Assembly: GCA_013399695.1 (NCBI GenBank)
Contig: VXAU01003996.1
Span: forward strand, 162,799 to 226,798
Origin: Formicarius rufipectus
Lineage: Eukaryota; Chordata; Aves; Passeriformes; Formicariidae
Direction: 5' to 3'
DNA: 64,000 nt
Shown here: in pieces, positions 1 to 12,453 of the stretch
Numbering within the stretch: the first letter of the stretch is position 1
Layout of the letters: each line of letters starts with the position of its first letter
The notes under the pieces: model-generated
Database searches by the model: none
What the model was told of the DNA's origin: nothing
The model's input: the letters and a program-made list of their open reading frames with translations, nothing else
Program-made: the position numbers and the translations under genes

Positions 1-1670
1 TTTTTTTGGGGGGGGAGGCAATCAGTTTATTTAACTCTTCAAATTTCAACTTCTTTTTTCATGGGTTAATCTGAATTAAAAGTCTCGTAGAAACACCTGT
101 GGGCATCACATCATGCTGCTGTTCATGTGCCTGTCAGTGGCAAGTGGCAATGCACATAATACGAGATGTCTAATGCATGGAACAGAAGATAGTGAGGCGC
201 CTGACATGCAGGGCTACAAGCCAGCAGCCTTGTGTACAACTCCCAGCTCTGCCACAGATGTCCTTGGACCTTGAGAAAGACACCGAAGCTCCCTGAGCTT
301 CTTCTGTAATATTAATGCCTCTCTTTCTCACAGGGTTGTTGTGAGGTCAAATTGATTATTAACTGTCAGGCATTTTGCCATCCTTTTACAGAATGCACCA
401 TAAAACAGTTTATTTCATTTTTTCTGAAATGAAAAGTGTGCAAAGAAAGGGAAAATCTGTGAAAGGGTTGAACATCATCCCTTTCTACCCCCAATAAAAC
501 ACCCCAAACCTAATGGTAAGGGCCACCTACTCTCTCACACTGTGACTTGTTGACTCACTTCACCCCTTTCACATATGCTGAAATTCAGCCCTTTCACTTT
601 CTTTCTGATTCCCTCTCCCACCCTTACCACTGTTCCTACCTGTACAACTGCTAAAGTTCTGAGTGACCTACATTTGCCAGATTAAGTTAGTTTAGTAGTA
701 GGTCTTTTAGTTGTTCATGCTCCCATTCCAGTGATTTCATTGGTAATGTTCCCACTGCAGAAGGCAAACCTGCAGCCAGAAAAGTCTACATTCTTCTCCA
801 GTTTTTCTGCCACCCCCACAAGCAGTTAAAAAAAAAGTCCTTTTAGAGTTGCTTGTGATATTCATTATATTTAAAACAACCCTACAAAACAATACAATCC
901 CTAGTTATAAGTCTATATATAGTAGTCTGAAAATATTTTACAGTAGATTATATATTTTTATTTTCTCTATGCATGGTTGACCTTTCATGTTAAAATTTAG
1001 TAGGACTAAATTCAGTATCCATTTCAACTCTGTGTAAGGTTTTTGATTGGTTATTTACAATACATGTAAAACAAAGGAAGCATCAAGACTCAGTCGCTTT
1101 CTAAAATTACTTGAGTGTAAATAAACTAAAAGGAGCATACAGTCCGATCAGATTGGGGAGGTTGCATTGCAGGGAAATGGCATGTAGAGAGAAGGGAAAG
1201 TCTGATGAAATTTTGATCCAAAAGGTAATTGGAGCTGCTTGTTTCACGGTACACACAGATCAGTAGTTTCTTCATTGCCTGGTAGAATAGGAGGGAAGTA
1301 GTATCTTTTCAGAAATATATCAGTTCTAATCTTGCTATCTCCATGGTTAAATTGCTCACTCTATCTAAAATCAATACCTCATATCTTGTCTGAATATATC
1401 TCCAAACCTTGGTCTTGTACAGTAAAACAAAGCGTTTGTTGCTATCAGAAAACACACGTACAAACTTCTTCTCTTCCTCAATTGTTTCTTGGCTAATCCA
1501 AGCAGACTGAACTTCTTAGCTTGTCACTCACTCCAAGGCATGCTTTCCAGATCCTAGACTCATTCTTTTTGTCTTTTTCAAACGCTAACAGTCCTGAATA
1601 TGATACTATAAAGCAGTTACCTTAGAGTGCCATCAAGACTTGTGTGCTTTGCTGCTGCTGAATCGCAGCA
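1..1670. other. AT-rich sequence, no gene seen
   Basis: I see no coding region, RNA gene or recognisable repeat here. The window opens with a T run followed by a G run. Open frames are short and of random composition. Confidence 0.6.
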
Positions 1671-1745
1671 TCACAGAATAGTTAGGGTTGGAAGGGACCT
1701 CTAGAGATCATCTAGTACAACCCCTATGCCAAGGCAGGGTCACCT
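1671..1745 (-). mobile_element. CR1 LINE 3' end fragment
   Basis: Read on the minus strand this is the last ~75 bp of an avian CR1 LINE. It begins on the plus strand with the reverse complement of the ATTCTGTGA tail (tcacagaata) and continues with the 'ggttggaagggacct...agatcatctagt' region that precedes that tail in CR1 copies. The fragment is severely 5'-truncated, as is usual for CR1, and non-functional. Confidence 0.85.
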
Positions 1746-2036
1746 AATTTCTCTGATTATCCATGAAGCATACTAACTGACCAAATTCACATCAATGTGG
1801 ATTTAATAAGTAAAAAATTGCAAAGAAAGAAATTATAAAAGCATAGTAATATACTTGAACAATATGCAGCATAAAATACATTCTGTGTAGCACCTGATTA
1901 TAGTCAGTAAACAAATTACCTGAACTGGTTAGCTGCATTTATTATAGATAGTTTATTTTGGCAAAAAAACTGGGTTGAAGATTCATTATCCATTTTATAC
2001 AAAAGCAATATGAGAGACAAGTTGAGAGACAAATTA

Positions 2037-2087
2037 AAGAAAAAAACAAACAAACAAACACAAAGAAACAAACAAATAAAAACAAAA
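2037..2087. repeat. (CAAA)n-like simple repeat
   Basis: A-rich tract built mainly of CAAA units with GAAA and TAAA interruptions. It has no associated element that I can identify. Confidence 0.85.
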
Positions 2088-3336
2088 CACTTTTACTCTC
2101 ACAGTGACTGATTGAAAAAGGTTAGCTGGCATAGTTTTTGTTATATTATCAATCAGACATTTAGAACTGGATTTTCTAAGCTTGGCCTCCCAGTTACGAC
2201 CATAAAATATGAACACAAAAACACCATGCATGCAAGAAGATAACTGTGCTCACAGACTTAAGTATGCTAAATGGCATAAAACCAGAACTAAATGTGGTAT
2301 AAGGAAACAACAGAACTGGAAAAGGAAAGGAATGGAAAACTGGGAGGTTGTATGGACAGTGTGCAAATCTTAATATTAATTTTCTTAATATTGATTAGTT
2401 TCCAGATTACTGCTTAATACTGAAATTTTGGTATTTTACATACATGTCATAATTATCTCTGGTTTTATTTATTATTATTATTCTAAAGTTTACTTTCTTC
2501 TTCAGAGTCCAAATGACATAAGACAGAAATTATTTTCTGATTCAGTCATTCCCTAAATAATGTCTCATAAAAGTAACTTTATTTCCTCCATATATCTAAA
2601 CAACACTATATTCAGCTCTTCAATATAAGCTTTCTGAGATAAAGCAGAGACATTTCTTATACACAGGTGCCTTGCCCCAGAGGTAGCTTAAGGACTCTTC
2701 CTGACACAGAGTACATTACAGGGAAGCCAACTGATTTTTTTTAATGCATTGCAAAAGTCATGCAAAAAGAATGAGAAGAAATGCTCAAAATAAGGGAATT
2801 AAAGTTGAAGAATACAACTTTTTATTATTATTTTTTTATTTTAAGGTTCTAATATTGATGTCAATACTTGTTTTCACCATTCAGTCACAGGTCAAGAGAA
2901 CAGAAGTGGTTCTTCCTGACAAATTATTAAGATATGAGAAGACATTCAATCTGTGTGTTGCAGTTCCAGCCACAGTGCTCAAGCTCCAAGGCGGAAACCA
3001 TTTCAGCCATTGCTAGTCTCGCTTTTGTTTTGCTGGAGGACTAGAATGTTCAATGTCCAAGAAGATGCTGATAGTTTGTTAAAGGCAGACATTTGCAAAA
3101 AACAAAAACAAAAAAAAAAAAATCCCTTGTACTAAATGTTTCATCTTTATTTAGTCATTTATTTGTTTAGATTTTTCAGGTGAAGGTTGGTTTTTCCCTT
3201 TTCTTCCTTTTTACCTTTCTTCCAGTTTTGAAAAACAAGTGTTGTCATAACAGGGCCTTCTGAAAGACATCTTTCATATCATCAGAACTCAGTGGAGATT
3301 AATTTTCATTGAAATGTTCTATGTTCTTACCTACAG

Positions 3337-3507
3337 GGATTTTTCCAGTGCGCACACTGCAATGACTTTAGGGAGACAGCCCTTCTTTGTGCTGCCTTCA
3401 CACACGGGGAGAGAAAGCTGACCATCAGACTCTGTTCTCCCCTTGCCTCCTTCCCATCCTGCCCTAATAAGCTTTCAAAGTTTCTCCTCAGTGGCAGGGC
3501 AAGATGA
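3337..3507 (+). other. Exon-like open frame, weak C2H2-finger resemblance
   Basis: A splice-acceptor-like sequence (ttcttacctacag) ends at 3336. A 56-codon open frame follows and stops at TGA 3505-3507. Its first residues include FQCAHC and, about 15 residues later, THGERK, which recalls the Cys-x2-Cys start and HTGER-type linker of a C2H2 zinc finger. The first zinc-binding histidine is not where the family requires it and no second finger follows. The patch is GC-richer than its surroundings. This could be a decayed finger exon or chance; I do not claim a gene. Confidence 0.15.
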
Positions 3508-6500
3508 CCCAGCAGCTGACCCACGTTTTGCTGGTCCTCCCCAGTGCTTCCGTGTGCTCGGCAAAAATGGGAAGGCACAGGTCATGGAACATATGAGCCC
3601 TGCCAGGAATGCACATCCAGGAGGGTTTCTTCCATCTAAAACATGGTAAAATTTAGCATACAACAAACTGGACACCTTTATCTACAAATACTGTTTACCA
3701 CAAAGTCTAAAATCTCCTGCACTTAATCCAGTGCATGGCCTACATTGTACCACAGGTTAAGTCTACTAATCCCTTCATTACGTATTTGCATATTGAAGGC
3801 TCCAATCAGTCTTGCCTCTGTTTTTTAAAATAATATTATGCTGGCTGTGTAATAAACTGGGCCTAGTAATGTTTTACCTAAGTAAGCATTTTTCCTTCTG
3901 TAATCCAGAGTTCAGTGTATAACCTAACCTTATTGTGGACGTTATATTGTTCATACAAAGAATTTTCAAGCTTGCAACATAAAAGTAGGTTCTTCAAGTA
4001 CAAGTTGAAGACAACTAAACATACTGCCTGCTTTTAGAACTGCTGAGTTGTTAAATCACTAGAATTTAACAATATACAGGTGATTGGTATCTTTGTTTAT
4101 ACTTTTGTTAAAAAATGCACATGAATCTCTTTAGAAAATGCTTTTTCTGAGGTTATCAAAAAGGCTATTCTTTGTCTGCTGGAGTTTTCATAGTAAGATT
4201 AAAAACACATGTGCACACAAACAAAACAATTGAAGGGGGAAAAAAGAAAGAGCTCAATAACACTCCTTGAGGTTTCAAGACCAACAACATAATGTTTTTA
4301 TTTGTTTGTTTTAATCTTATTTCATTTCTGATATTGTGTTCCGTGTATAGTGTTCAGTTGCTAGCACTAGAAGAAAATACACTGCTCTTAAATGCAAGAA
4401 AATTACATGTGTTTTGCTGATCCTTTATCTGAATTAAGTTCATATGTTTCTGTAAATGCTGAGGTAGTAATAACTTCAGCTGTAACTTGGCATCTTATTT
4501 GTCTTTTCCCCTCTCTGTTTTTGGAAGTTGACCTTATTAAGATGACATTTCCATGCACTAATATATAACACAACATGCAAAATCACCAGGGAAACTGAAA
4601 GGGAGAGAGACTAGAAGGAACTGGTGGTGTAAAACAGCCTTTAAAGTGGGTGTGTAAACTCAGACATTGGGAGGTTTTGGAATGGACAACCTGTCCTGTA
4701 CCTTGAAGGGGTTAGTGCCCTTTGCCCAACCAAAAGCTTGTGCCAAGTGCTAGAGAAAGGGAAAGGAAATGCTAACATGCCTCAGAAAGGAGAATAAAGC
4801 AAGACAAAAAAATGAAAATAAGAAAAACACAGAATTTCTTTATTTTACTCAGAAAATATACCTAATGCACCATACTTAGTGCCAAAAGAAATATTCCGAT
4901 GGTTTTTATATCATAATCTTTTTTATCAGGAGAGATAGAAAACCAAGATAGATAAGAAAATTCAAAAATGTCATTCTGAAATCAATGTAAAGACTTCCAA
5001 AAGGTGTCTCAGAATGGGTTTTTCTGTCAGCTGTAACTCATAAATGTCTGGCAGTTTGCTTTAGCTGGCATTTGGTGACTAACAGAGGTAAATAAACAAG
5101 GCAATCATAACCAACAGCAAGACAACTCCATATAAGTAATGAACTTTTTACCAAGCTCAAGAGGAAATCTAAAAGAAAAAGAATTTATTATGTCCTAAAT
5201 AAGAAATCCTATCTTCTTTATCATGTGAGTTTTTCCAGGCCGTGTGTGTCTTCTATCTTGTCTCTTGCATAGTGTCAAGAGCACTGTTGGCAGTTTCACA
5301 AATAATGGCAATATTAAGCTGAACTAAGGATTTTCACAGATAAGGTGCTTTGTTAAGAGTAATGATCTTTCTACAGACAAAGACCATGGTGATAATCAAT
5401 AGGAACAGAGGATTTAATCCTCATGTACCCCTTTAATCCTTATTATGAACTACAAAGTTTTTGAAGGACCTGCTTTTAAAATAATATTCTGCTCAGCAGC
5501 AGGAAATTTCAAGTGGCTTAGAAACCTTGTTGTACAAAGTGGATGGAGACATGAATTTTCATTAGCAAGTTATATTTCAGTCATAGATTAATTGCCTGTG
5601 TATACTCATAGGAAGGAAGGGGAAAAAGGTCTATGGAACTGCCAGTGGGCTACAATCCTAATTTTGATTTGTTGCTGAAGGATATTTGGGCAGGTTTCTT
5701 TTGATTCTTTAGGCTCTTTTATCATGTTTGCCAACTACTCTCAATTATGTGACTCATGAGGCCTTGAGAAATAGGGAGTGGGTCAATTGAAATCCTATAA
5801 GATTTGCTGTAACACTGATCTTCTGCTACAGCAGGCATTTAGGTTGAAACAAGAACTATGACTTACATGCTGAAGTTTAGATGGTTAATGTCCGTTTCAC
5901 TGCTGATGTTAATGGAAGGTTTATAAAGGGACAGGACTGAAATATTGGAAAGAGTATGTTCATACAACTAATTACACGAGAGACCAGAGTTCAATCTTCA
6001 GATGCTTGTATTGCTACTATACAAGATGGATATAAATTGCACGAATGACTTTTTCGCTCTTCCTCCTCTTTCATGCCTCCCTGCTCTGTGTGTTTGACTC
6101 TATAAGCACATTTTTAGGCTCCTTGATGTTTCTTTCATATTGTGTAGCTGTGGTATCTCATAACTGTCATGTCCAAATAGGAGAAATAATTCCCTTGGGC
6201 ATCATTGTTCCTGAATCACCATTTAAGATTTAGCCTTAAATTAACAGAATTATTCAGTGATTGAATGTCTATGGCAATTTCTCAATTGTTAAAGAAATAG
6301 GGAACACACTGGCAAAGCCACATTCACATTGCATTTGAATGAATTTTCTTTTCAATGTGAATTGCAGGACTGATCTCTTACCCATGAGGGAATACATGAA
6401 AAGTCTGTGTCAAAATAAGTGGCACCAGACTGTCTCTGAGAATAAATTTAACCAAACTTTAATAACCTTAGTCTACATCTGTCTTCATAACAAATACATC

Positions 6501-7054
6501 ACTCTTTGATTTACACAGCTACATACTAAACTAGTACATTTGGAGCCACTACAATGTCACAACCATGGTCAAAAAAGAATCAGGTTGTGAAGCACAAATA
6601 TATGACTCAGAAGACAATGAACGTGTCCTTGATTCAAGTACTAACTTACACTATAAACATGGTCAAAACACTTGTTCTGTTTTCTTTTTTGAAAACCAGA
6701 GAAAATCTTTGAAAGACTTGTTCACCTTGGTTTTATGGAAAGAAACATTGAAACACAAATAAGATATTTTTCAATGCCAACTACTTTGCTATAGAAATTT
6801 CCACTTCACTTCCTTGGTCTGTAATTCCTGACAACTGAAAGAATTGAAGTCACTTTAAACATATTATGCATGTCATGTCAAGTTAGAAAGCCAACTTATC
6901 AATTGCAGTGTTTTCCAAATAGTTTCAACAAACAGCATTCCACAGGGACATTAATATCCAAACTTGCTGTGTTGCATTTTCCAAAGAAAATTTCAAAGAA
7001 AATAATCCCTAATTTCTAATGATCACAAAAGACTCAACAGCCAAAGTTAACTGA

Positions 7055-7072
7055 AATATATATATATATATT
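7055..7072. repeat. (TA)n microsatellite
   Basis: Short alternating TA run in unique AT-rich DNA. Confidence 0.85.
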
Positions 7073-7753
7073 AGATTGAGCAATGTCAGGAGCTGGACAC
7101 CACTAAATAATAAGGTCCTGTTCCAACACACTAGAGATTTTCATAAACAAATACTTTAAGTCTGTATCTTCTCATTTGACTTGCACAGAAAATGTCTTCC
7201 CTGAATTTGAAGTCAGCAGGTTTACTGGTGTAGCAAGCCAGAGCCAGACAGCACTCATACATCATACCAAATGCATGGACAAACATGTTCCTCAGGAACT
7301 TAGGACTGTTTTCCTACCGAGAAGTACTGCAATATAGAAGCAACCCCATACAAAAAATTGTTGTTCTCATTCAAAATGCTCCTAATATGAAGTTTTTTAA
7401 AAAGAAGTAGTCGTGGTATTTTAATGTCATGGAAGAGTCAATCCTGTCAAAGTAAATATTCAGAAAATTCAAATACTACATAAGAAGCCTAAAATAATGC
7501 CTGAGGATATTACATTGCATTCGCTCAAATACTAAAGATTTGAAGGAAAATGAGGTAGAATAATGACAACCTTGAGATTACAAATGGAGTTTCTTCCCAT
7601 TTGAAAAATGCATAGCTCCATGGAATTGGAAAGGCAGGGTGTTAAACTGGAAAAGCAATAAGGGAGTCTTGATTTTAAGAAGCAAGATTACCTGTGCTGA
7701 TGGATCAAGAACACTGTTTTCCACCAAGTGGCAGAAGCAGCCTGCATGTATAA

Positions 7754-8935
7754 TCACAGAATATGCTGAGTTGGAAGGGACACACAAGGATCATTGAGTC
7801 CAACTCCTAACCCTGCACAGGACCATCCCCACGAATCCCACTGTGTGCCCGAGAGCGTCATCCAAATGCTTCTCGAACTCTGACTCAGACTTAGTGCTGT
7901 GACCACTGCCCTGGAGAGCCTGTTCAATGCCCGAACACCCTCTGGGGGAAGAACCATTTTTCTAAGATCCAAACTAACTCTTCCTTGTCAGAACTTCAGG
8001 CCATTCCCTCGGATCCTGTCACTGCTCACCAGAGAGCAGAGATCAGTGCCTGCCCCTTCTCTTCCCCTCCTGAGGAAGCTGTCACTGCAATGAGGTCTTC
8101 CTTCAGTCTTCTCTTCTCCAGCTGAACACACCAAGGGACCTCAGCAGCTCCTCACACGCTTCTCCTCGAGGCCCTTCACATCTTCGTTGCCCTCCTTTGG
8201 ATGCTCTCTAATAGCTCAGTGTCTTCCTTTCATTGCAGTGCGCAAAATTGCCCCAATATTGCAGGTGAGGCTGCCCCAGTGCAGAGCAGAGCGGGGCAAT
8301 CCCCTCCCTTGCCTGGCTGGAGTTGCTGTGCCTGATACCACTCAGGACAGGGTTGGTCCTCCTGGCTCCAGGGCACTTCTGACTCTTGGGACAACTGGCC
8401 ATTGACAAGGACTCCCAGGTCCCTTTCCCAGCACTGCTCTCCAGCATCTCATTCCCCAGTCTTTACGAACATCCAGAGTTGCCCCATCCCAGGTGCAGAA
8501 TCCATCACTTCCCTTTGTTGAACTTCCTGTGGTTGGTGATTGTCCAGCCCTCTGATCTGTTGAGGTCTCTGCATAGTCTCTCTGCCTTTGAGGGAGTCAA
8601 CAGCTCTTCACAGTCTTGTGTCATCCTCAGTCTTTCTCAGTATCCCTTCCAGTCCTGTTCCCAAGTCATCGATGAAGATGTTGAAGAGCACAGGGCCAAG
8701 AATGGAGCCCTGCAGAACCCCACCAGTGACAGGTCACCAGCCTGATGTTACCCAAGTTGTTGTAACTCTCTGTGCTCAACCCATGAGCCTATTGCTCACC
8801 CCCCACATGACGTGTTTATCTAGCTGTGCTGGACAGTTGTTCCAGAAGGGTACTGTGAGAGACAGTATCAAAAACTTTACTGAAATCCAAAGAGATTACA
8901 TCAACTGGCTTCCCTTGACCAACTGGGTAAGTGTT
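7754..8935 (-). mobile_element. CR1 LINE, 5'-truncated, ~1.18 kb
   Basis: A CR1 LINE copy on the minus strand. Its 3' end lies at 7754, where the plus strand reads tcacagaata, the complement of the CR1 terminal octamer. It includes the whole 3' UTR and the C-terminal part of the reverse-transcriptase ORF. It is the longest CR1 in the window by reach into the RT domain, and it belongs to the same subfamily as the copies at 12.45, 44.3 and 51.5 kb, sharing the 'ggggcagcctcacctg' and 'tgtgtgaggagc(a/t)gctg' blocks. Frame breaks make it inactive. The 5' boundary is approximate. Confidence 0.95.
8200..8935 (-). pseudogene. CR1 ORF2 reverse-transcriptase fragment, broken
   Basis: This is the coding part of the minus-strand CR1 copy, a fragment of the LINE's endonuclease/reverse-transcriptase polyprotein, which copies LINE RNA at a nicked chromosomal target. 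Conceptual translation shows the RT signatures DVISLDFSKVFDTVSHS, then GVLQGSILGPVLFNIFIDDL. The catalytic F/YADD region reads TEDD, so one active-site aspartate pair persists but the preceding aromatic and alanine are lost. Stops and frame changes separate the blocks. The endonuclease domain and N-terminal two thirds are absent through 5' truncation. It is a relic. Confidence 0.85.
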
Positions 8936-9061
8936 CATCCAAGCAAAATCAGTCAGACATAGTTTAGAATTCAGTGCTGTGTTGAGTTAAAAGAAAATAA
9001 TTTAAAACAGTTTTGAATAAAAGTATGAAAGAATCAGATACTCAGCTGCAATAAATGAGAC
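8936..9061. other. Spacer between two opposed CR1 copies
   Basis: About 125 bp of A-rich DNA between a minus-strand and a plus-strand CR1. Nothing further is recognised. Confidence 0.6.
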
Positions 9062-9600
9062 TCCAACTGGAGTTATGTGTCCAGCTCTGGGATTTCCACT
9101 ATAAAAAGGATGTGGACCTGTGTTAGCAAGTCCAGAGGAGCCCACAAAGATGATCAGGGGGCTGGAGCACCTCTTCTGTCAAAGCCGGCTGAGAGAGTTG
9201 GGGTTGTTCAGCCTGGAGAAGACAAGGGTCCACAGAGGCATCACAGCACCTTCCAGTGTCTAAAGGCACCCTACAAGGAAGCTGTAAAGGGTATTTCTAC
9301 TAGGAAATGTACTGATAAGACAAAAGGCAATGGCTAATGGTCATTGAAAAATGGTCAAAAACCTGCAAGGCGATACGTTTAGATGAGATATTAGAAAGAA
9401 ATTCTTTACTGTGAGTGTGGTGAGGCACTGAAACAGGTTGCCCAGTGAAGCTGTGATTGCCCCATCTCTGTGAGTGTTCGAGGCCATGTAGGATGAGGCT
9501 CTGAGCAATCAGGTCTAGTGGAACATGTCCTGCCCATGACAGGGGGTTTGGAGCTAGGTGATCTTTAAAGTCCCTTTCAAGCCAAGCCATTCTGTGATTA
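9062..9600 (+). mobile_element. CR1 LINE 3' fragment
   Basis: Plus-strand CR1 relic carrying the end of ORF2 and the 3' UTR. The 'gagagagttggggttgttcagcctggagaag' block (split here: gagagagttgggg / ttgttcagcctggagaag) encodes the conserved RELGLFSLEK tail of CR1 ORF2, and the element closes with 'agccattctgtgatta'. It belongs to a different subfamily from its minus-strand neighbour, since its 3' end reads 'aggtgatctttaaagtccc'. Frameshifts and stops interrupt the coding part. Confidence 0.92.
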
Positions 9601-11362
9601 CATGAAATCTGGACAGATCTAGAAACTGAGTGAAGCTCTCCCAAGATGTGATTCAGACTAGAATCAACTGGCCATATGATCCAGTGGTGGAATTTTCAGG
9701 TGGTAGGATGGCAAATGTGTGATGAAGTAATAAATTAGTTTTTTTTTCCCTTGAAGCATTTAAAGCATTATCAAAGATCTCAAATGACCTTGCATTTTTC
9801 TGAAAGAAATCTGACAACAGAGCTGGAATATAAAGTCCTTATGTTCTGAAAAATCATGTATGTAGTAAATACACGGTGGAATTTTCATACAATAATTTTT
9901 TATTTGACCACTCAAGTTTTGAGAACTATTCATTCATAGCACCAGTCTTCTAATTTAATTTGGTTTATACAGGAAAGCAAGAATGTGACCTAAGACACTG
10001 TCAAGGACAATTTTCCCATGGACTTTGATGGGATCGGTCTTCACTCCTCTAAACACATACAGGACTGAACCAGTTGATGCAAGTTTATCTTGCTTGCACA
10101 GTACTTTTCAGAAAACCCCCAGTAAAAGGTGAAGCTAACTATGCCATAATTTATTGACATTTTCTTTGCATTTGATTTTTCCTTCTCATCTTATTATACA
10201 TTGTGTGTGAATTTTACGTCTCTTTTATTTCTTCCTTATCTTCTCATGTTCTATTTTGCTTCATTGCATTTCCAGAACTAGTTACTCTGAAAATAAGGAT
10301 CTATGTTGGTATAGTTGAAATCCAGTGATTTCCATAAGCATAAACAGCTATATCCCAGCTCACCCTTTTTTCTGTGACTAGTGAAACATCCCAGTGCATG
10401 TGATAATTTATCCAGTTTATACAGGTAGTATAAATGCAGAAAATACCTATCCACTTTCAGGAAGAACAAGTGTTGGACTGAGAGACCTAAGCATTTCCAA
10501 GGTTATGCCCAAAGGTGTTCTACCCCAAGGAGGGGTAAGACTCAAAAGACTTTGTCATTATGCCTCTCTTAGCACATCAGATTCTGAGGTGTACTTCAGC
10601 TCTGTGTTACCTTTTGAAGTTGTTCCATGTGATATCCATGCTACTTCTAATTTTTTTCCTCATCAAGGATAAAACAAAACTTTCAGTCTCTTATATAAAA
10701 GAAAAAAAAAAAAAAAGCTTGCAGCTCAGCAGCCTTCAAAGACTTTTGCTATTCTTCCACTAATTGCTTCCCAGTAAAATGGATAAGGCAGAAAAAAGTC
10801 TATAGACACAGTGGGATATTCGTAATTTATGAAAGAATGATGATTATTTACAACTTTTCAGGAAATTCTTGGGCTTAAGTGACTGCCAGCCAGTTTCAGC
10901 TGCTGAGAGTTGAGGCATTTTAACATCTTGCAAGACTAGGTCCCTAGACTTTATTTTTTAAATTCCTACTCACCCCACTGCATTATTGCTATTTTACTTC
11001 CCTTTTATATGGACTGACATAGACAACTCACCTCCCTTGTTCAGTGGGTCTCTAAGGAACTGTGTTTCTCTCCTGCTGCCATCAGTTTTGTCAAAGCTAA
11101 AGCTGAAGTATCCTTTAACATATATATGATAAACGTGAGGTTGCATGAGGGAAAGAGGATACTTAATGGCATATGCTTTTCATTTGCTGGGAATTGTCAT
11201 TTACAGTGGATTTTGAAGTCCTATTGCTACTACTCTACTAGTGTTTTATAAGCCATTTAAATATAATCTTGAGTCACCAAATATTCTAAGATCATAATGA
11301 TCATAATGTCTGAGATGTTTGATGATAATGTCAAAGATTGTAATGTCTGACTCTTAAGCAAA
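9601..11362. other. Unique AT-rich DNA, no gene recognised
   Basis: No gene, RNA or known repeat is visible. A poly(A) run lies near 10.70 kb, and a few short open frames near 10.4-10.7 kb look like chance. Confidence 0.55.
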
Positions 11363-11436
11363 CAGCCCATACTGGGGTAGAGCCTGCAATCTTGGCGTTA
11401 TTAGCACCATACTCTAACCAACTGAGCTAGTCTCAG
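11363..11436 (-). pseudogene. tRNA-Ile (AAT anticodon) pseudogene
   Basis: Reading the minus strand, about 74 nt align with vertebrate tRNA-Ile(AAT). The D-arm tract TAGCTCAGTTGGTTAGAG is intact, as is the anticodon arm GGTGCTAATAACGCC, whose loop carries AAT. The T-arm is decayed: the B box reads GGCTCTACCC instead of the GGTTCGATCC type. The 5' acceptor strand (ctgagac) does not pair with the 3' side (tgggctg). No CR1 or other LINE tail follows, so it is not a TguSINE1-type tRNA-Ile SINE in any visible way. It is probably an old tRNA copy that can no longer fold. Confidence 0.8.
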
Positions 11437-12302
11437 ATTTGTGAATGTTTGGGGGGTTTTCTTGTGGGTTTGTTTGTTTGTTTGTTTTTATTATTTTTTT
11501 TTAATTTTTTTTTACTTTAAAGCCTTTAAAAATCTTTTTTATTTTTCCAAAGAAATTTGTTCTACATATTAAGCTCTTCAGTTTATATACTACACTTTAA
11601 ATTTTGATATAAAAATAACTAATTTGTTTAGTGTCATCAAGAACTGGAAATAAACTTCTTGATAAAATATCTAAACACTGGTTTCTATTGTGGCTGCTCC
11701 ATAATAGAAAGATATGACCACTTCTCTCATCTTTTGGTTTTCCCCACTTTAAACGGTCTTAATCCTGATGTGATCAGTAAAGGAGCACTTAATTCTTAAA
11801 TGTTGTTTTACTTTAAAAGTAATCTAAATGTGCTAAGAGTTAGAAAGCTGATAACACACAAGTATAAATAGCATCTTTTTCAACAATCCTTTTATTGGGT
11901 TATTTGAGGACAAAGATGCTTATTTTCTTTCCACAGATATGTTTTCATATTTTAAAACAAAAAGTCAAGTGCTTAAATTCAATGATTTTTATCCTTAATC
12001 ACAAAGAATGAACTGTTCATTTGAAGGGCTAGATTCTACATTTAATTACATTAGAAACCATTTTGCCAGCTGGCTTTTTCAGATTGGAGGAATCTTTGTT
12101 ATAATAGCAATGATCTAACAAACAGGAAAAGATAGATATGTACCATAACATACCAGTTTGCAGGATAAAAACATAGTAGAGATATGGCTAGAAATAAAAC
12201 ACTCTTTCAACTAAAGATAGTTCAATTTGTCAACTACAATATAACTTCATATTAAAAAAAAAAAAAAAAGAATGTTTTAAAAATTTTAAATATGGAATGG
12301 CA
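11437..12302. other. AT-rich DNA with a T/G-rich tract
   Basis: No gene seen. It starts with a G run, a (GTTT)n tract and T-rich sequence at about 11.45-11.52 kb, and ends with a poly(A) run at about 12.25 kb just upstream of the LTR. Confidence 0.55.
11466..11490. repeat. (GTTT)n simple repeat
   Basis: Several perfect GTTT units followed by T-rich DNA. Confidence 0.85.
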
Positions 12303-12418
12303 TGGTTTAACCCCAGCAGGCTATTAAGTACCACAAAGTTGCTTGCTTACTCACCACTCCTTAATGGGGAGTAGAATTTGAGGGAAAAAAAAAAAATCTT
12401 GGGTTGAGATAAGAACAG

Positions 12419-12424
12419 TTTAAT
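12419..12424 (-). promoter_or_regulatory. LTR polyadenylation signal ATTAAA
   Basis: ATTAAA on the minus strand, at the expected place before the R/U5 part of the LTR. Confidence 0.55.
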
Positions 12425-12453
12425 AATTGAAGCAAAAGAAAATTCAATAATAG

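Larger units (their letters stand above)
1746..7753. other. Unique AT-rich DNA, no gene recognised
   Basis: This 6-kb stretch has no convincing gene. It contains a (CAAA)n tract near 2.04 kb, a locally GC-richer patch at about 3.33-3.64 kb with an exon-like open frame (listed separately), and a short (TA)n run at 7055-7072. The remaining open frames are short and match nothing I know. Confidence 0.55.

Noticed and set aside
8386..8962. Plus-strand open frames of ~120 codons over 8.4-8.96 kb
   Set aside because: They are antisense shadows of the minus-strand CR1 ORF2.
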